NCBI RefSeq assembly: GCF_900112065.1
Contig: NZ_FOKE01000008.1
Location: forward strand, 248,001-312,000
Direction: 5' to 3'
Length of the DNA: 64,000 bases
Origin: Cohnella sp. OV330
GTDB taxonomy: Bacteria > Bacillota > Bacilli > Paenibacillales > Paenibacillaceae
The first letter of the stretch is position 1; every line of letters starts with the position of its first letter. Below the pieces are notes generated by a model. The model was not told the DNA's origin, did no database searches, and saw only the letters and a program-made list of their open reading frames with translations. The translations under genes and the position numbers were made by a program. Shown here piece by piece: positions 42,892-51,192 of the stretch.

Positions 42892-45800
42892 ATGAACCGA
42901 GTCCTACAATCCGTCATGCAAAGATCGGTCATCATCCTCGTTATCGTATTGCTGATCATCTCCTGGGGCGGCGTGGCTGCCTTCCATATGCAGCGGGATT
43001 ATATGCCGGGCATCAACAATACGACGCTTATGGTCTCCTTGCGGGCCTCTTCCTATCAAGCGGATCAAATCCAGTCCGATATCGCCTCCAAGATCGACGA
43101 CGCGTTAAAGGGCGTCGACGGCTTATCGAATATCGAGACGACGTCTTACGACGGCGGCTTGTTGATGAACCTGTACTTTCCAATGGACTACAACATGAAG
43201 AAAGCCGAGTCGGATACCAAACTGGCGCTGTCCTCGGCGGCATTGCCGGACGATGTCAAGGCGCCGTCGGTTACCCGATTGACGACGAGCACGTTCCCGA
43301 TCCTGAGCTACAGCCTGACGGCCGCGAACGCAAAAGTCGACGACAATGCGCTGCGTTCAAACGTCCAGGCCAATATCGTCAATTCTTTAAAATCCGTGCC
43401 GGGCGTAGCGGCCGTGAATGCAACCGGCGCCGCGAACGACGGTTATGTCATCTACGTGCGCATGAAGGATCTCGCCAAAAACGGGCTGACGATCGACGAC
43501 TTCAACGATTCGGTATCGAAGGGACTGCCGAATTGGTCGCAAGGCAACATCGCCAACGTTCGGGCGTCGATCCCGATCAGGATCGACAGCTGGGACCTGA
43601 GCGACCAAGCGTTAGCCAATCTCGCCATTCACAATAAGAACGGGAACTCCGTTCCGCTATCGGCTGTCGCGGATATCTCTCATTCGCTCACCGACGTGAA
43701 GACCGTCTCCCGGACGAACGGACAAGCGAGCGTGCTGATCGACGTGATCAAGACGCCGTCCGCCAACATTATCGACGTTGCCAAGCAAGTGAAGGAGCGC
43801 GCAGCCAGCCTGCCTGTCCTGAAGAGCGGCGATGTGTCGCTCGCGCTGACGCTGGACCGCGCCCATGACTTGAACGATTCGCTCAAGGGACTGCTGCGGG
43901 AAGGGCTTCTGGGCTGCTTGTTCTCGATGCTGTGCGTGCTCTTCTTTTTCCGCAACGTCCGTTCGACGCTCGTCATCGCTGTCTCCTTGCCGATCTCTTT
44001 GCTCGCGACGACGGCGATCCTGAGGTCGATGGGCATCACGCTCAACATTTTGACCGTCTCCGGACTCATCGTGGCCATGGGACGCATCGTGGACGACGCC
44101 ATCGTTATTTTGGACAACATGTACCGTAAAACGCAGGAGCACAAAGGAAGACCGGCGCTTCAAGCGCTGGCTTCGGCAGTCGTGGAGATGCTGCCCGCCA
44201 TCTTCGCCTCGACGGCGACAACGGTCGCGGTATATATCCCGATCGCGTTCGTCGGCGGCATCGTGGGCGCGTCGTACTCGGGTTTCGCCTGGTCCGTCGT
44301 CATCGCGATCGCGGTCTCCTTTTTCGTCGCGATGATCGTCCTGCCCGCGCTGGCCTTCATGGGCGGGAAAGGAATCGAATCGAAATCCGTCACGCTTGAG
44401 CCTATGATGAAGCCGATCCTTCTGGCAGCGCTGAAGCGCAAAAAGACGGTGGTCGGCATCACGCTGGCGCTTCTGATCCTTGCAGCCGCTGGCGGTTCGC
44501 AGCTTCCTTTCAGCCTGCTGCCGAGCGCGACGACCGGACAGGTCGCCGTGAAAGTGGAATTGCCGAAGGGCAGCACCTTGCCGCAAGTCGATGCAGAGGT
44601 GCAAAAGGTGGAGGATGTCCTGAGCCACGATTCGAATATCGCTTCGTACGCCGCCAAATTAGGATCCACGGGCACGCCGGAAGCGGACGACGTATTCGAT
44701 CAAGGCGGCGGCTTCGTCCAGCAGCCGAACGTCGCGAATCTATCTCTTGCGCTGCATGACCAGCGCCATCTGAACGCCTATATCCAATCGCTCCAACATT
44801 CGCTAGACCCGGTCGCAGGCAGCTCGGTCATTACCGTTTCCAACCAAAACATCGCAGGCGACGACGCACAAATGAAAATTACGTTGTCCGGGGGCGATCA
44901 GCAGACGCTTGATCAAGCCGCGCAAACGATTCGGGAAAAACTTGCCGCCATCGACGGTCTTAGCGTGGACGGCAAGGCCGATCTGTCCAACGGCGCAGCC
45001 AAGTACGCGATCGCATTGAACGACGCTCAAATCGAGAAATACGGCGTGAACCCGGACGGTATCGATCAGGTCATAGCGCGCTATACAAGCAAAGGCAAGG
45101 ACTTTACCGTACCATCATCCAAAGGCGCTATCCCGGTCGACGTCTATCTCGATCCGGTAGCGACCGGCGCATCCAAAGGAACCGAGAGCACGACCGACGT
45201 GCTTAAGTCGCTCGCCGCGGAGACGTTCGCGGGCAAGGACGGATCGCAGGTCCGGCTGGATCAGCTGGCGACGATCAAGGTGGATACCGTTCCTTCTACG
45301 ATTCAGTCGCTCGACGGCCAACCTTTCTCGGTCGTCACGACCGAGATCGTAGGCAGCCCAATGAGCAGGGTCGCTAAGGAAGTGAAAAGTACGCTTGCGC
45401 ATACCGAATTGCCGCAGGGGGTAATCTACTCTATGAACGGCATTTCTACGCAGGTGAACCAGATGATCGAAGAGATGATCATCGCCGTATCGGTGTCGAT
45501 CCTGCTAGTGCTCCTCATCGTCAGCTTCGTATTCAAAGGCCTTAAAGCGCCGCTGGCCGTACTCGTTAGTATCCCGCTTGCCCTTACCGGCGTCGTGCTG
45601 GCGTTATATCTGATTCACGGCGAATGGAATCTGCCCGCGCTCGTCGGCGTGCTCATGCTGACCGGCATCGTCGTGACCAACGGCATTGTGCTGATCGATA
45701 AGATCGAGCGCAACCGCAAAGAAGGGATGGCGCTCCGGGAGGCGGTCCTGCAAGGCAGCTTGTCGCGGATTCGTCCGATCTTGATGACGGCCGGCACGAC

Positions 45801-45993
45801 TGTCTTGACCCTGATCCCGCTGGCCGTCTCTCAGAGCGGAGACGCCGTCGTCTCCCGGACGCTCGGCATCGTCGTGATCGGGGGGATGATCACCTCGACC
45901 TTGAACAGTCTTCTGGTCATTCCGATCTTGTACGAATGGATGCAAGGCAAAAGAACGAAAGCGAATCTCGAAGCCCATGCGGCAGCCCATTAA
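42892..45993 (+). CDS. RND-type efflux permease, SwrC-like
   Basis: The product has 1033 residues from the ATG at 42892, with AAAGGGG 8 nt upstream. It has the two-fold HAE1/AcrB layout: helix 1 at 13-30, a large external loop, helices 2-6, a second half and a second external loop. The proton-relay acidic pair lies in GRIVDDAIVILDNM (near residue 402). Gram-positive members such as SwrC of Bacillus export surfactin-type lipopeptides and other amphiphiles without an outer-membrane channel. No membrane-fusion partner gene is next to it. It stands alone, with a dyad upstream that may bind a repressor. Confidence 0.92.
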   Translation: MNRVLQSVMQRSVIILVIVLLIISWGGVAAFHMQRDYMPGINNTTLMVSLRASSYQADQIQSDIASKIDDALKGVDGLSNIETTSYDGGLLMNLYFPMDYNMKKAESDTKLALSSAALPDDVKAPSVTRLTTSTFPILSYSLTAANAKVDDNALRSNVQANIVNSLKSVPGVAAVNATGAANDGYVIYVRMKDLAKNGLTIDDFNDSVSKGLPNWSQGNIANVRASIPIRIDSWDLSDQALANLAIHNKNGNSVPLSAVADISHSLTDVKTVSRTNGQASVLIDVIKTPSANIIDVAKQVKERAASLPVLKSGDVSLALTLDRAHDLNDSLKGLLREGLLGCLFSMLCVLFFFRNVRSTLVIAVSLPISLLATTAILRSMGITLNILTVSGLIVAMGRIVDDAIVILDNMYRKTQEHKGRPALQALASAVVEMLPAIFASTATTVAVYIPIAFVGGIVGASYSGFAWSVVIAIAVSFFVAMIVLPALAFMGGKGIESKSVTLEPMMKPILLAALKRKKTVVGITLALLILAAAGGSQLPFSLLPSATTGQVAVKVELPKGSTLPQVDAEVQKVEDVLSHDSNIASYAAKLGSTGTPEADDVFDQGGGFVQQPNVANLSLALHDQRHLNAYIQSLQHSLDPVAGSSVITVSNQNIAGDDAQMKITLSGGDQQTLDQAAQTIREKLAAIDGLSVDGKADLSNGAAKYAIALNDAQIEKYGVNPDGIDQVIARYTSKGKDFTVPSSKGAIPVDVYLDPVATGASKGTESTTDVLKSLAAETFAGKDGSQVRLDQLATIKVDTVPSTIQSLDGQPFSVVTTEIVGSPMSRVAKEVKSTLAHTELPQGVIYSMNGISTQVNQMIEEMIIAVSVSILLVLLIVSFVFKGLKAPLAVLVSIPLALTGVVLALYLIHGEWNLPALVGVLMLTGIVVTNGIVLIDKIERNRKEGMALREAVLQGSLSRIRPILMTAGTTVLTLIPLAVSQSGDAVVSRTLGIVVIGGMITSTLNSLLVIPILYEWMQGKRTKANLEAHAAAH

Positions 45994-46226
45994 GCCCCAA
46001 ACCGGCTCGCGCCCCGAATAAGGCGGGGCACGTCCATGTTGTTCATAGAAAGGCAGGGACAGGCATGCTCTATATCACGCTCGACGGAACGACGCGCTTG
46101 CCCTTGCGGCGGTTCGCTGTTTATGCTTGTATGGGAGCGAAATTCGGGGATCGGCGGAGAAGCCGCGAGACTTCCGCAAGAACCCCGTTAGCGAGCGTAT
46201 TCGAGTTCGGGAGGCGTTGATCTCGT

Positions 46227-46772
46227 GTGGATGAGCAACTTCACCGTCTGATTCGGGACGCCAAGCGCGGCGATCCGGACGTGTTCGCCGCGCTCGTGCG
46301 ACGCTTCAAGGATCAAGTCTATCGCTATGCTTACGGTATGCTAGGGGATACAATGGAGGCAGAAGACGTTTCGCAGGAAGCCTTTGTCAAATGCTATGCA
46401 TCGCTATCCCGGTTAGAAAGCGAATTCGCCTTCGCCTCTTGGCTCAATCGTATCGTATTTAATCTTTGCGCGGATCGCCTCAAAAAGCGGAACCGGGAAA
46501 AAACGTCCGCGGCTTCGGCTTCGGCGTTAGCCGGCATGGAGCAGAAGGAAGCTCGGGAGCAGTACCTGTCCCAGCAGCTAAAATGGTCGATCGATGAGGC
46601 GATGGCGCAATTGTCGCCCGACCACCGGCAGATCATCTTGCTCCATGACGCGCAAGGTTACCGTTACGAAGAGATCGCGCAATTGCTGGATATTCCCGTC
46701 GGGACCGTGAAGTCCCGTCTGAACGCAGCGAGACTCTCGCTCCGCCAAGTGATGAAAAGAGGTGAGCCCTAA
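46227..46772 (+). CDS. ECF RNA polymerase sigma factor
   Basis: The product has 181 residues from a GTG start after GGGAGGCG. Region 2 reads FKDQVYRYAYGMLGDTMEAE and EDVSQEAFVKCY; region 4 is LSPDHRQIILLHDAQGYRYE with the helix-turn-helix IAQLLDIPVGTVKSRL. It is a group 4 (ECF) sigma factor of SigW/SigV-like type. The next gene, overlapping by one base, is a membrane anti-sigma factor of zinc-finger type, so activity is held off until a cell-envelope signal. A bactofilin-like gene follows in the same operon. Confidence 0.95.
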   Translation: MDEQLHRLIRDAKRGDPDVFAALVRRFKDQVYRYAYGMLGDTMEAEDVSQEAFVKCYASLSRLESEFAFASWLNRIVFNLCADRLKKRNREKTSAASASALAGMEQKEAREQYLSQQLKWSIDEAMAQLSPDHRQIILLHDAQGYRYEEIAQLLDIPVGTVKSRLNAARLSLRQVMKRGEP

Positions 46773-47260
46773 TGAACGAGCATCCGACCGAATCGTTGTC
46801 GGCCTACGTGGATCAGGAGCTGGACGCGGGGGAGCGGAATCGGATCGACGCGCATTTGCTTCATTGCGCGTCTTGCGCAAGCTTGGTGGACGAACTCATC
46901 GACATGCGCGCCGAGATCGCAGGCTTTTACGGCCAACTGGCCGCCCCGCCCGATCTGGAATTCAAGGTACTGGCGACTTTGGACGGCCGGCGAGCGAAGT
47001 CGGCCGGTACGTCAACCGGATTGACCGCCGTATCGCTCGTCGCGCTGGCGGCTTTAATCGTTCTGATCTCCATGTACGGGGCGACATTTTTCAAATTGTT
47101 CTCGATCGCCCTTCAATTTTCGTTGACGGCCGCTTACGTTTTGTCGAACGTCGCTTCCTCGATACCGGCCGTATGGGGAGCCGTCCTGCCGCTCAGCGCA
47201 GCGATCTTCGTATTCTCCGGCCTATCGCTGCGGCGCATTCTTCGAAGCACCGCGCCATGA
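46772..47260 (+). CDS. Membrane anti-sigma factor with zinc-finger (ZAS) motif
   Basis: The product has 162 residues. The N-terminus has the ZAS signature H-x3-C-x2-C in AHLLHCASCASLVDEL (near residue 30), which binds the sigma factor. A hydrophobic segment follows at about 85-110, and another two toward the C-terminus; the external part is short. It holds the ECF factor at the membrane. Overlapping TAATG links it to sigma translation, and its stop overlaps an upstream ATG of the third gene. Confidence 0.92.
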   Translation: MNEHPTESLSAYVDQELDAGERNRIDAHLLHCASCASLVDELIDMRAEIAGFYGQLAAPPDLEFKVLATLDGRRAKSAGTSTGLTAVSLVALAALIVLISMYGATFFKLFSIALQFSLTAAYVLSNVASSIPAVWGAVLPLSAAIFVFSGLSLRRILRSTAP

Positions 47261-47271
47261 AGGAGAGAACC

Positions 47272-48093
47272 ATGCTGAAGCTTATACGAACGCTTGCGAT
47301 TCTCATGTTGTTGTGCCTCGCGTCGGTCCCCAAGACGACGGAAGCGGCCAGCTTGTACGAGCATCAGAATACGACGGTCTCCGCTACGCAATCGGTGGAG
47401 GATGTCGTCGTCATTGGCGGAGACGCTTCCATCGCCGGTACCGTTCGCAATACCGTCGTGGTCGTAGGCGGCGACTTGCGCGTTCGCGCATCCGCCCATA
47501 TCAAGGGCGCCGTCGTCATCTTCGGAGGCAACTTGATCATAGAGGAAGGGGCGGATGTCACGAACGACGTCGTGAACATCTCGTTCGACAGCGCGACGAT
47601 GAATAGCCTGGTACTCGGCTCGGGGCTGATGATCGGGTACGGCGCGGTTAAACTTGCGGCGAGCCTGCTCATGCTCATTCTGCCGGTGCTGATCGTTCTG
47701 ATCGGAAAAAGCAAAGCCGTCGCCTTGATCGACCGGTACCGGCAGACGCCACGGGGGAAGTTGTTCGCCGCCGGTTTTTTCACGGGACTCATGCTCGCCG
47801 CCATCAGCGTTCTCCTGCTGCTGTCGATCGTCGGCATCCCCTTTATCCTGTTCGTCGCCCTGCTTGCCTTGGCGGCGTTATCGATCGGACTGACGATTGT
47901 CAGCCAAACGCTTGGGGAACAGATACGCGGGACGGCGGACAAACCGGAATGGATGCGGGCAGGGGCCGGCGCGTTAATTATCGTCTCCGCGATGAACGTT
48001 CCGTTCGTCGGAGCCTGCATCTTCCTGGCGCTGCTGCTGTACTCGCTCGGCATCGCGATGTCCTGGACGGTATCGAAGCTTCGTCGCCGCTAG
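47272..48093 (+). CDS. Bactofilin-like (polymer-forming beta-helix) protein with membrane helices
   Basis: The product has 273 residues from the ATG at 47272, 6 nt after AAGGAG; a weaker ATG at 47257 overlaps the previous stop. A signal-like N-terminus (MLKLIRTLAILMLLCLASVP) is followed by repeating six-residue beta-helix turns (VEDVVVIGGDASIAGTVRNT, VVVVGGDLRVRASAHIKGAV), as in bactofilin/polymer-forming proteins. Four hydrophobic helices then occupy the C-terminal half. The order sigma, anti-sigma, bactofilin suggests an envelope-stress module acting on cell wall shape. The role is inferred. Confidence 0.8.
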   Translation: MLKLIRTLAILMLLCLASVPKTTEAASLYEHQNTTVSATQSVEDVVVIGGDASIAGTVRNTVVVVGGDLRVRASAHIKGAVVIFGGNLIIEEGADVTNDVVNISFDSATMNSLVLGSGLMIGYGAVKLAASLLMLILPVLIVLIGKSKAVALIDRYRQTPRGKLFAAGFFTGLMLAAISVLLLLSIVGIPFILFVALLALAALSIGLTIVSQTLGEQIRGTADKPEWMRAGAGALIIVSAMNVPFVGACIFLALLLYSLGIAMSWTVSKLRRR

Positions 48094-48196
48094 ACGCCCG
48101 AAGATCCTCGGCTTACCGGTATATCAGGCCAACACGGCTAACTGGCAGCCGAATAGGATAGAGAGGACATCAGCTTAAACGGAGGGGATGCTCGCG

Positions 48197-48922
48197 ATGG
48201 TAAGACGCATAACCAGCAAGTGGGCGAAAACGATTGCGCTGAGGCGCAATCCGAAGGTAGCTCGATTTTTGCCGGCCACCTCGAAAATGACGGCCGAAAG
48301 CTTGAAGCGGCTGCTTCATCGCTACGGGATGGTTTATGTGAAACCCGATCGCGGCTCCTTCGGCAAAGGCGTGATGCGCGTTGAGAAGATCGGAGAAGGC
48401 TACCGCTACCAGTCAGGACGCAAAATCGTCCGATACCGCCGGTACGAAGCCTTGTACGGAGCTTTGCGCCGGTTAACGCGAGGAAAAACGTATTTGGTTC
48501 AAAGAGGGATACATCTGCTTCGATACCGTGGCAACCGCTTCGATCTTCGCGTCATGTCGCAGTATTCGCCGAGCAAGCGGTGGGAAACGACCGGGATCAT
48601 CGGCAGAGCGGCCGCCAAGGGAAAAATCGTCACCAATTATCACAACGGCGGCACTTTATATACAGCGGAAACGCTGCTACGGCCGCACGTTGCGAATTTG
48701 AACGCCAAACTGGGGGCGCTGGCTCGGCTTGGCGTTCAGACGGGTCGCTCGCTCAGAAAATCATTCCCGGGCATATCGGAGATCGGGCTTGATATCGCGA
48801 TGGACAAAACGCTGAAGCCGTGGATCCTCGAGGTGAATACAAAGCCCGACCCTTATATTTTCCGCAAACATCCGGATCGGTCGATCTTCAAAAAGATTCG
48901 TCGGTATCAGTCGGCTTATTAA
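48197..48922 (+). CDS. YheC/YheD-family ATP-grasp protein (spore coat associated)
   Basis: The product has 241 residues from the ATG at 48197; GGAGG at 48181 is too close to the ATG at 48188. The ATP-grasp core is visible: VYVKPDRGSFGKGVMRVEK (nucleotide-binding Lys and glycine loop), RGIHLLRYRGNRFDLRVMSQ and IGLDIAMDKTLKPWILEVNT (metal-binding Glu/Asn). YheC and YheD are coat-associated ATP-grasp proteins of sporeformers with unknown product. It is shorter than the second member at 62719 and lacks the N-terminal extension. Confidence 0.88.
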   Translation: MVRRITSKWAKTIALRRNPKVARFLPATSKMTAESLKRLLHRYGMVYVKPDRGSFGKGVMRVEKIGEGYRYQSGRKIVRYRRYEALYGALRRLTRGKTYLVQRGIHLLRYRGNRFDLRVMSQYSPSKRWETTGIIGRAAAKGKIVTNYHNGGTLYTAETLLRPHVANLNAKLGALARLGVQTGRSLRKSFPGISEIGLDIAMDKTLKPWILEVNTKPDPYIFRKHPDRSIFKKIRRYQSAY

Positions 48923-48928
48923 CGAACT

Positions 48929-50134
48929 TCAATGAATCAGAATCCCGCCGGCGGCGCCGATCACGACAACCATCCAAGACGGCGCCTTCCAGAAAACGAG
49001 CAGCACGAACAAGAGGGATGCCAGCGCGAAATCGCGCGGCCCCATAATCGCGGTCGTCCAAAGCGGGTTGTACAGCGCGGCCAGCAAAATGCCGACGACC
49101 GCCGCGTTAATACCGATCAGCGCCCCTTGAACCCTAGCGCTTTTTCGGAGCGAAGTCCAGAAAGGCAGCGTTCCGACGACGAGCAGGAAAGCCGGCAAAA
49201 AGATAGCCAAGGTAGCGATCATCGCTCCCCATGCGCCCCTCGCCATCGCGCCCAGGTACGAAGCGAACGTAAACAGCGGGCCCGGAACGGCTTGCGCGGC
49301 GCCATAGCCTGCCAGGAAGTCCTCTTTGCCGACCCAGCCGGAAGGAACGACTTCGTGCTCCAACAGAGGCAAGACGACGTGTCCGCCGCCGAACACAAGG
49401 GAGCCTGACCGATAAAAGCTGTCGAATAAGGCAAGCCCGCCAGAAGGGTAGAGCCGTTGAAGCAGCGGTAAAACGATCAAGAGACCGAAAAACAAAATCA
49501 AACAAAAATAAGCGACGCCGCGACGGATCGGTATGTCGAGTACCGGCGCTTCCGCGGCGGTTTTTTTTCTGTACATCCATAAACCTGCAAGCGCGGCAGC
49601 CGCAATGATCAGCACTTGGCTGATGACGGACTGCCATAATAATGCTGCCGATGCCGCGAGAACGGCAACGGTGGCCCTTTTTTTGTCCGGCGTCAATTTC
49701 TGGCCCATGCCGAGGACGGCATGCGCGACGATAGCCACCGCGACGATCTTGAGACCATGAATCCAGCCCGCATGGCTGATATCCATGCCTTTCAATAAGA
49801 GCGCGAAACCGATCAAGGCGATCACGGAAGGGAGCGTAAAGCCGCACCAAGCAACGAATCCTCCTAGCAAACCTGCGCGAATGACGCCGATACCGATGCC
49901 TACCTGGCTGCTGGCTGGTCCGGGCAAAAACTGACAGAGCGCGACCAGGTCCGCGTAGCTTCTCTCATCCAGCCAGCGGCGCTTGCGTACATATTCGTTG
50001 TGAAAATACCCGAGGTGGGCGACCGGCCCTCCAAACGAAGTAAGTCCCAGCTTCGTCGATACGACGAGAACTTCGCGCAGCGCCCGCCGTTTCGACTTCG
50101 AATCCCGCGGTGACGCGAATTCATTCGAGTTCAC
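48929..50134 (-). CDS. chrA: Chromate transporter ChrA (two-domain form)
   Basis: The product has 401 residues, the usual length of the fused two-domain CHR type. Two homologous halves each carry the family pattern: FGGPVAHLGYF with CQFLPGPASSQVGIGIG in the first, and FGGGHVVLPLLEHEVV with GYGAAQAVPGPLFTFASYLG in the second. It exports chromate across the membrane, driven by proton movement. It converges on the spore protein gene (6-nt gap) and diverges from the lipoprotein gene. Its expression signals are not clear. Confidence 0.92.
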   Translation of the reverse strand: MNSNEFASPRDSKSKRRALREVLVVSTKLGLTSFGGPVAHLGYFHNEYVRKRRWLDERSYADLVALCQFLPGPASSQVGIGIGVIRAGLLGGFVAWCGFTLPSVIALIGFALLLKGMDISHAGWIHGLKIVAVAIVAHAVLGMGQKLTPDKKRATVAVLAASAALLWQSVISQVLIIAAAALAGLWMYRKKTAAEAPVLDIPIRRGVAYFCLILFFGLLIVLPLLQRLYPSGGLALFDSFYRSGSLVFGGGHVVLPLLEHEVVPSGWVGKEDFLAGYGAAQAVPGPLFTFASYLGAMARGAWGAMIATLAIFLPAFLLVVGTLPFWTSLRKSARVQGALIGINAAVVGILLAALYNPLWTTAIMGPRDFALASLLFVLLVFWKAPSWMVVVIGAAGGILIH

Positions 50135-50263
50135 TTGCCGTCATTCCTCCTCCAGCATGATTTATGCCGCAACCTTTGCAACGCTTTTTGCATCAAAACC
50201 ATTGTCCATGATGACAGCGGTTTCCGTCTATAGACGAAATAGGAAGTGGTGATAAAAAAACAA

Positions 50264-50293
50264 TTGACTATTTATAGGGTGGTGGGGTATTCT
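50264..50293 (+). promoter_or_regulatory. Probable sigma-A promoter of the His-rich lipoprotein gene
   Basis: TTGACT (50264-50269), an 18-bp spacer and TATTCT (50288-50293) lie 41 nt before the ATG. The spacer contains the GC-rich run GGGTGGTGGGGT, which may be a regulator site. Confidence 0.5.
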
Positions 50294-50333
50294 ATGCGAA
50301 GTAGAGATTCGAGGAAGGGGAGTGAATTTTTGA

Positions 50334-51134
50334 ATGAAAAGGAACATCATGCTTTTGCCCGCAAGCATTGTCGTCCTCGGCATAATGGCGTCTTGCGGAA
50401 ACCAAGGCGAACACGGCAACCATGCGGCGAGCGAAGGACCGGCAGACAACTATAAGGCGGCCTTTACGTTCGGCGCTCAAGCCGCAAAAGCATCCGAAAG
50501 TTCGAATTTGACGATTCGCATCGCGGACGCGAAAGGCAAAGCGGTAAATGAATTCGAATTCAATCATGAAAAAAAGATGCATCTGATCGCGGTAAGCAAA
50601 GACTTATCCTACTTTAGCCATATCCACCCCGAATACGAGGGAGACGGCGCATTTACGATCGGGACATCGTTCCCGTACGGGGGAGCCTATAAACTCTTCG
50701 CGGACTTCGTCCCGCAAGCAGGGTCGAATACGGTCCTCGGCGAGTGGGTGAACGTGGAAGGGGAATCCAAGACGCCGGAGGCGATCCGCGCCGATACGAG
50801 TCTCATGAAAACGGTCGACGGCAAGGAAGTCGAGCTCGCGTTAAGCAGCGCCAAAGCCAACGAAGAGGTCATGCTTACGTTCAACATCGTCGATGCGAAG
50901 TCCAAAGAAGGAATCGGAAATCTGGAGCCTTATCTCGGCGCGGTCGGTCATGTCGTTATTTTATCGGCAGACGCGGAGCAATACCTTCACGTTCATCCGA
51001 TGGACGAAGCGGCGACCGGCCCCAAGGCTGAGTTCATGACCACCTTCCCGAAGCAAGGCGTTTATAAAATATGGGGTCAATTTCAGCATCAAGGAAAAGT
51101 CTTCACTGTACCGTTTGTCGTTAACATCAATTGA
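50334..51134 (+). CDS. Lipoprotein with two YtkA-like domains, His-rich
   Basis: The product has 266 residues. The signal peptide ends in a lipobox-like sequence (GIMASC). The mature protein has two beta-sandwich domains; each has a cluster of histidines and Met (HEKKMHLIAVSKDLSYFSHI and GHVVILSADAEQYLHVHPMD), which look like copper- or zinc-binding sites. It sits between a chromate transporter and a metal-exporting P-type ATPase, so a role in surface metal handling is plausible. The clearest alternative is a general YtkA-like protein. Ends 58 nt before the stop of the convergent ATPase. Confidence 0.75.
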   Translation: MKRNIMLLPASIVVLGIMASCGNQGEHGNHAASEGPADNYKAAFTFGAQAAKASESSNLTIRIADAKGKAVNEFEFNHEKKMHLIAVSKDLSYFSHIHPEYEGDGAFTIGTSFPYGGAYKLFADFVPQAGSNTVLGEWVNVEGESKTPEAIRADTSLMKTVDGKEVELALSSAKANEEVMLTFNIVDAKSKEGIGNLEPYLGAVGHVVILSADAEQYLHVHPMDEAATGPKAEFMTTFPKQGVYKIWGQFQHQGKVFTVPFVVNIN

Positions 51135-51192
51135 TAAGGTGCTACAACCAAGAAGCCTCTGACACGCGGCAGCATGCCAGAGGCTTCGGCGA

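Noticed and set aside
46064..46220. A 51-codon plus-strand frame upstream of the ECF sigma gene (MLYITLDGTTRLPLRRF)
   Set aside because: The Shine-Dalgarno match is weak and the sequence is Arg-rich like a random GC-rich frame, so it is not called as a gene.
50281..50293. GGGGTAT-like sequence as a CsoR copper operator before the His-rich lipoprotein
   Set aside because: Only one half-site is present; the inverted partner of a CsoR box is missing.
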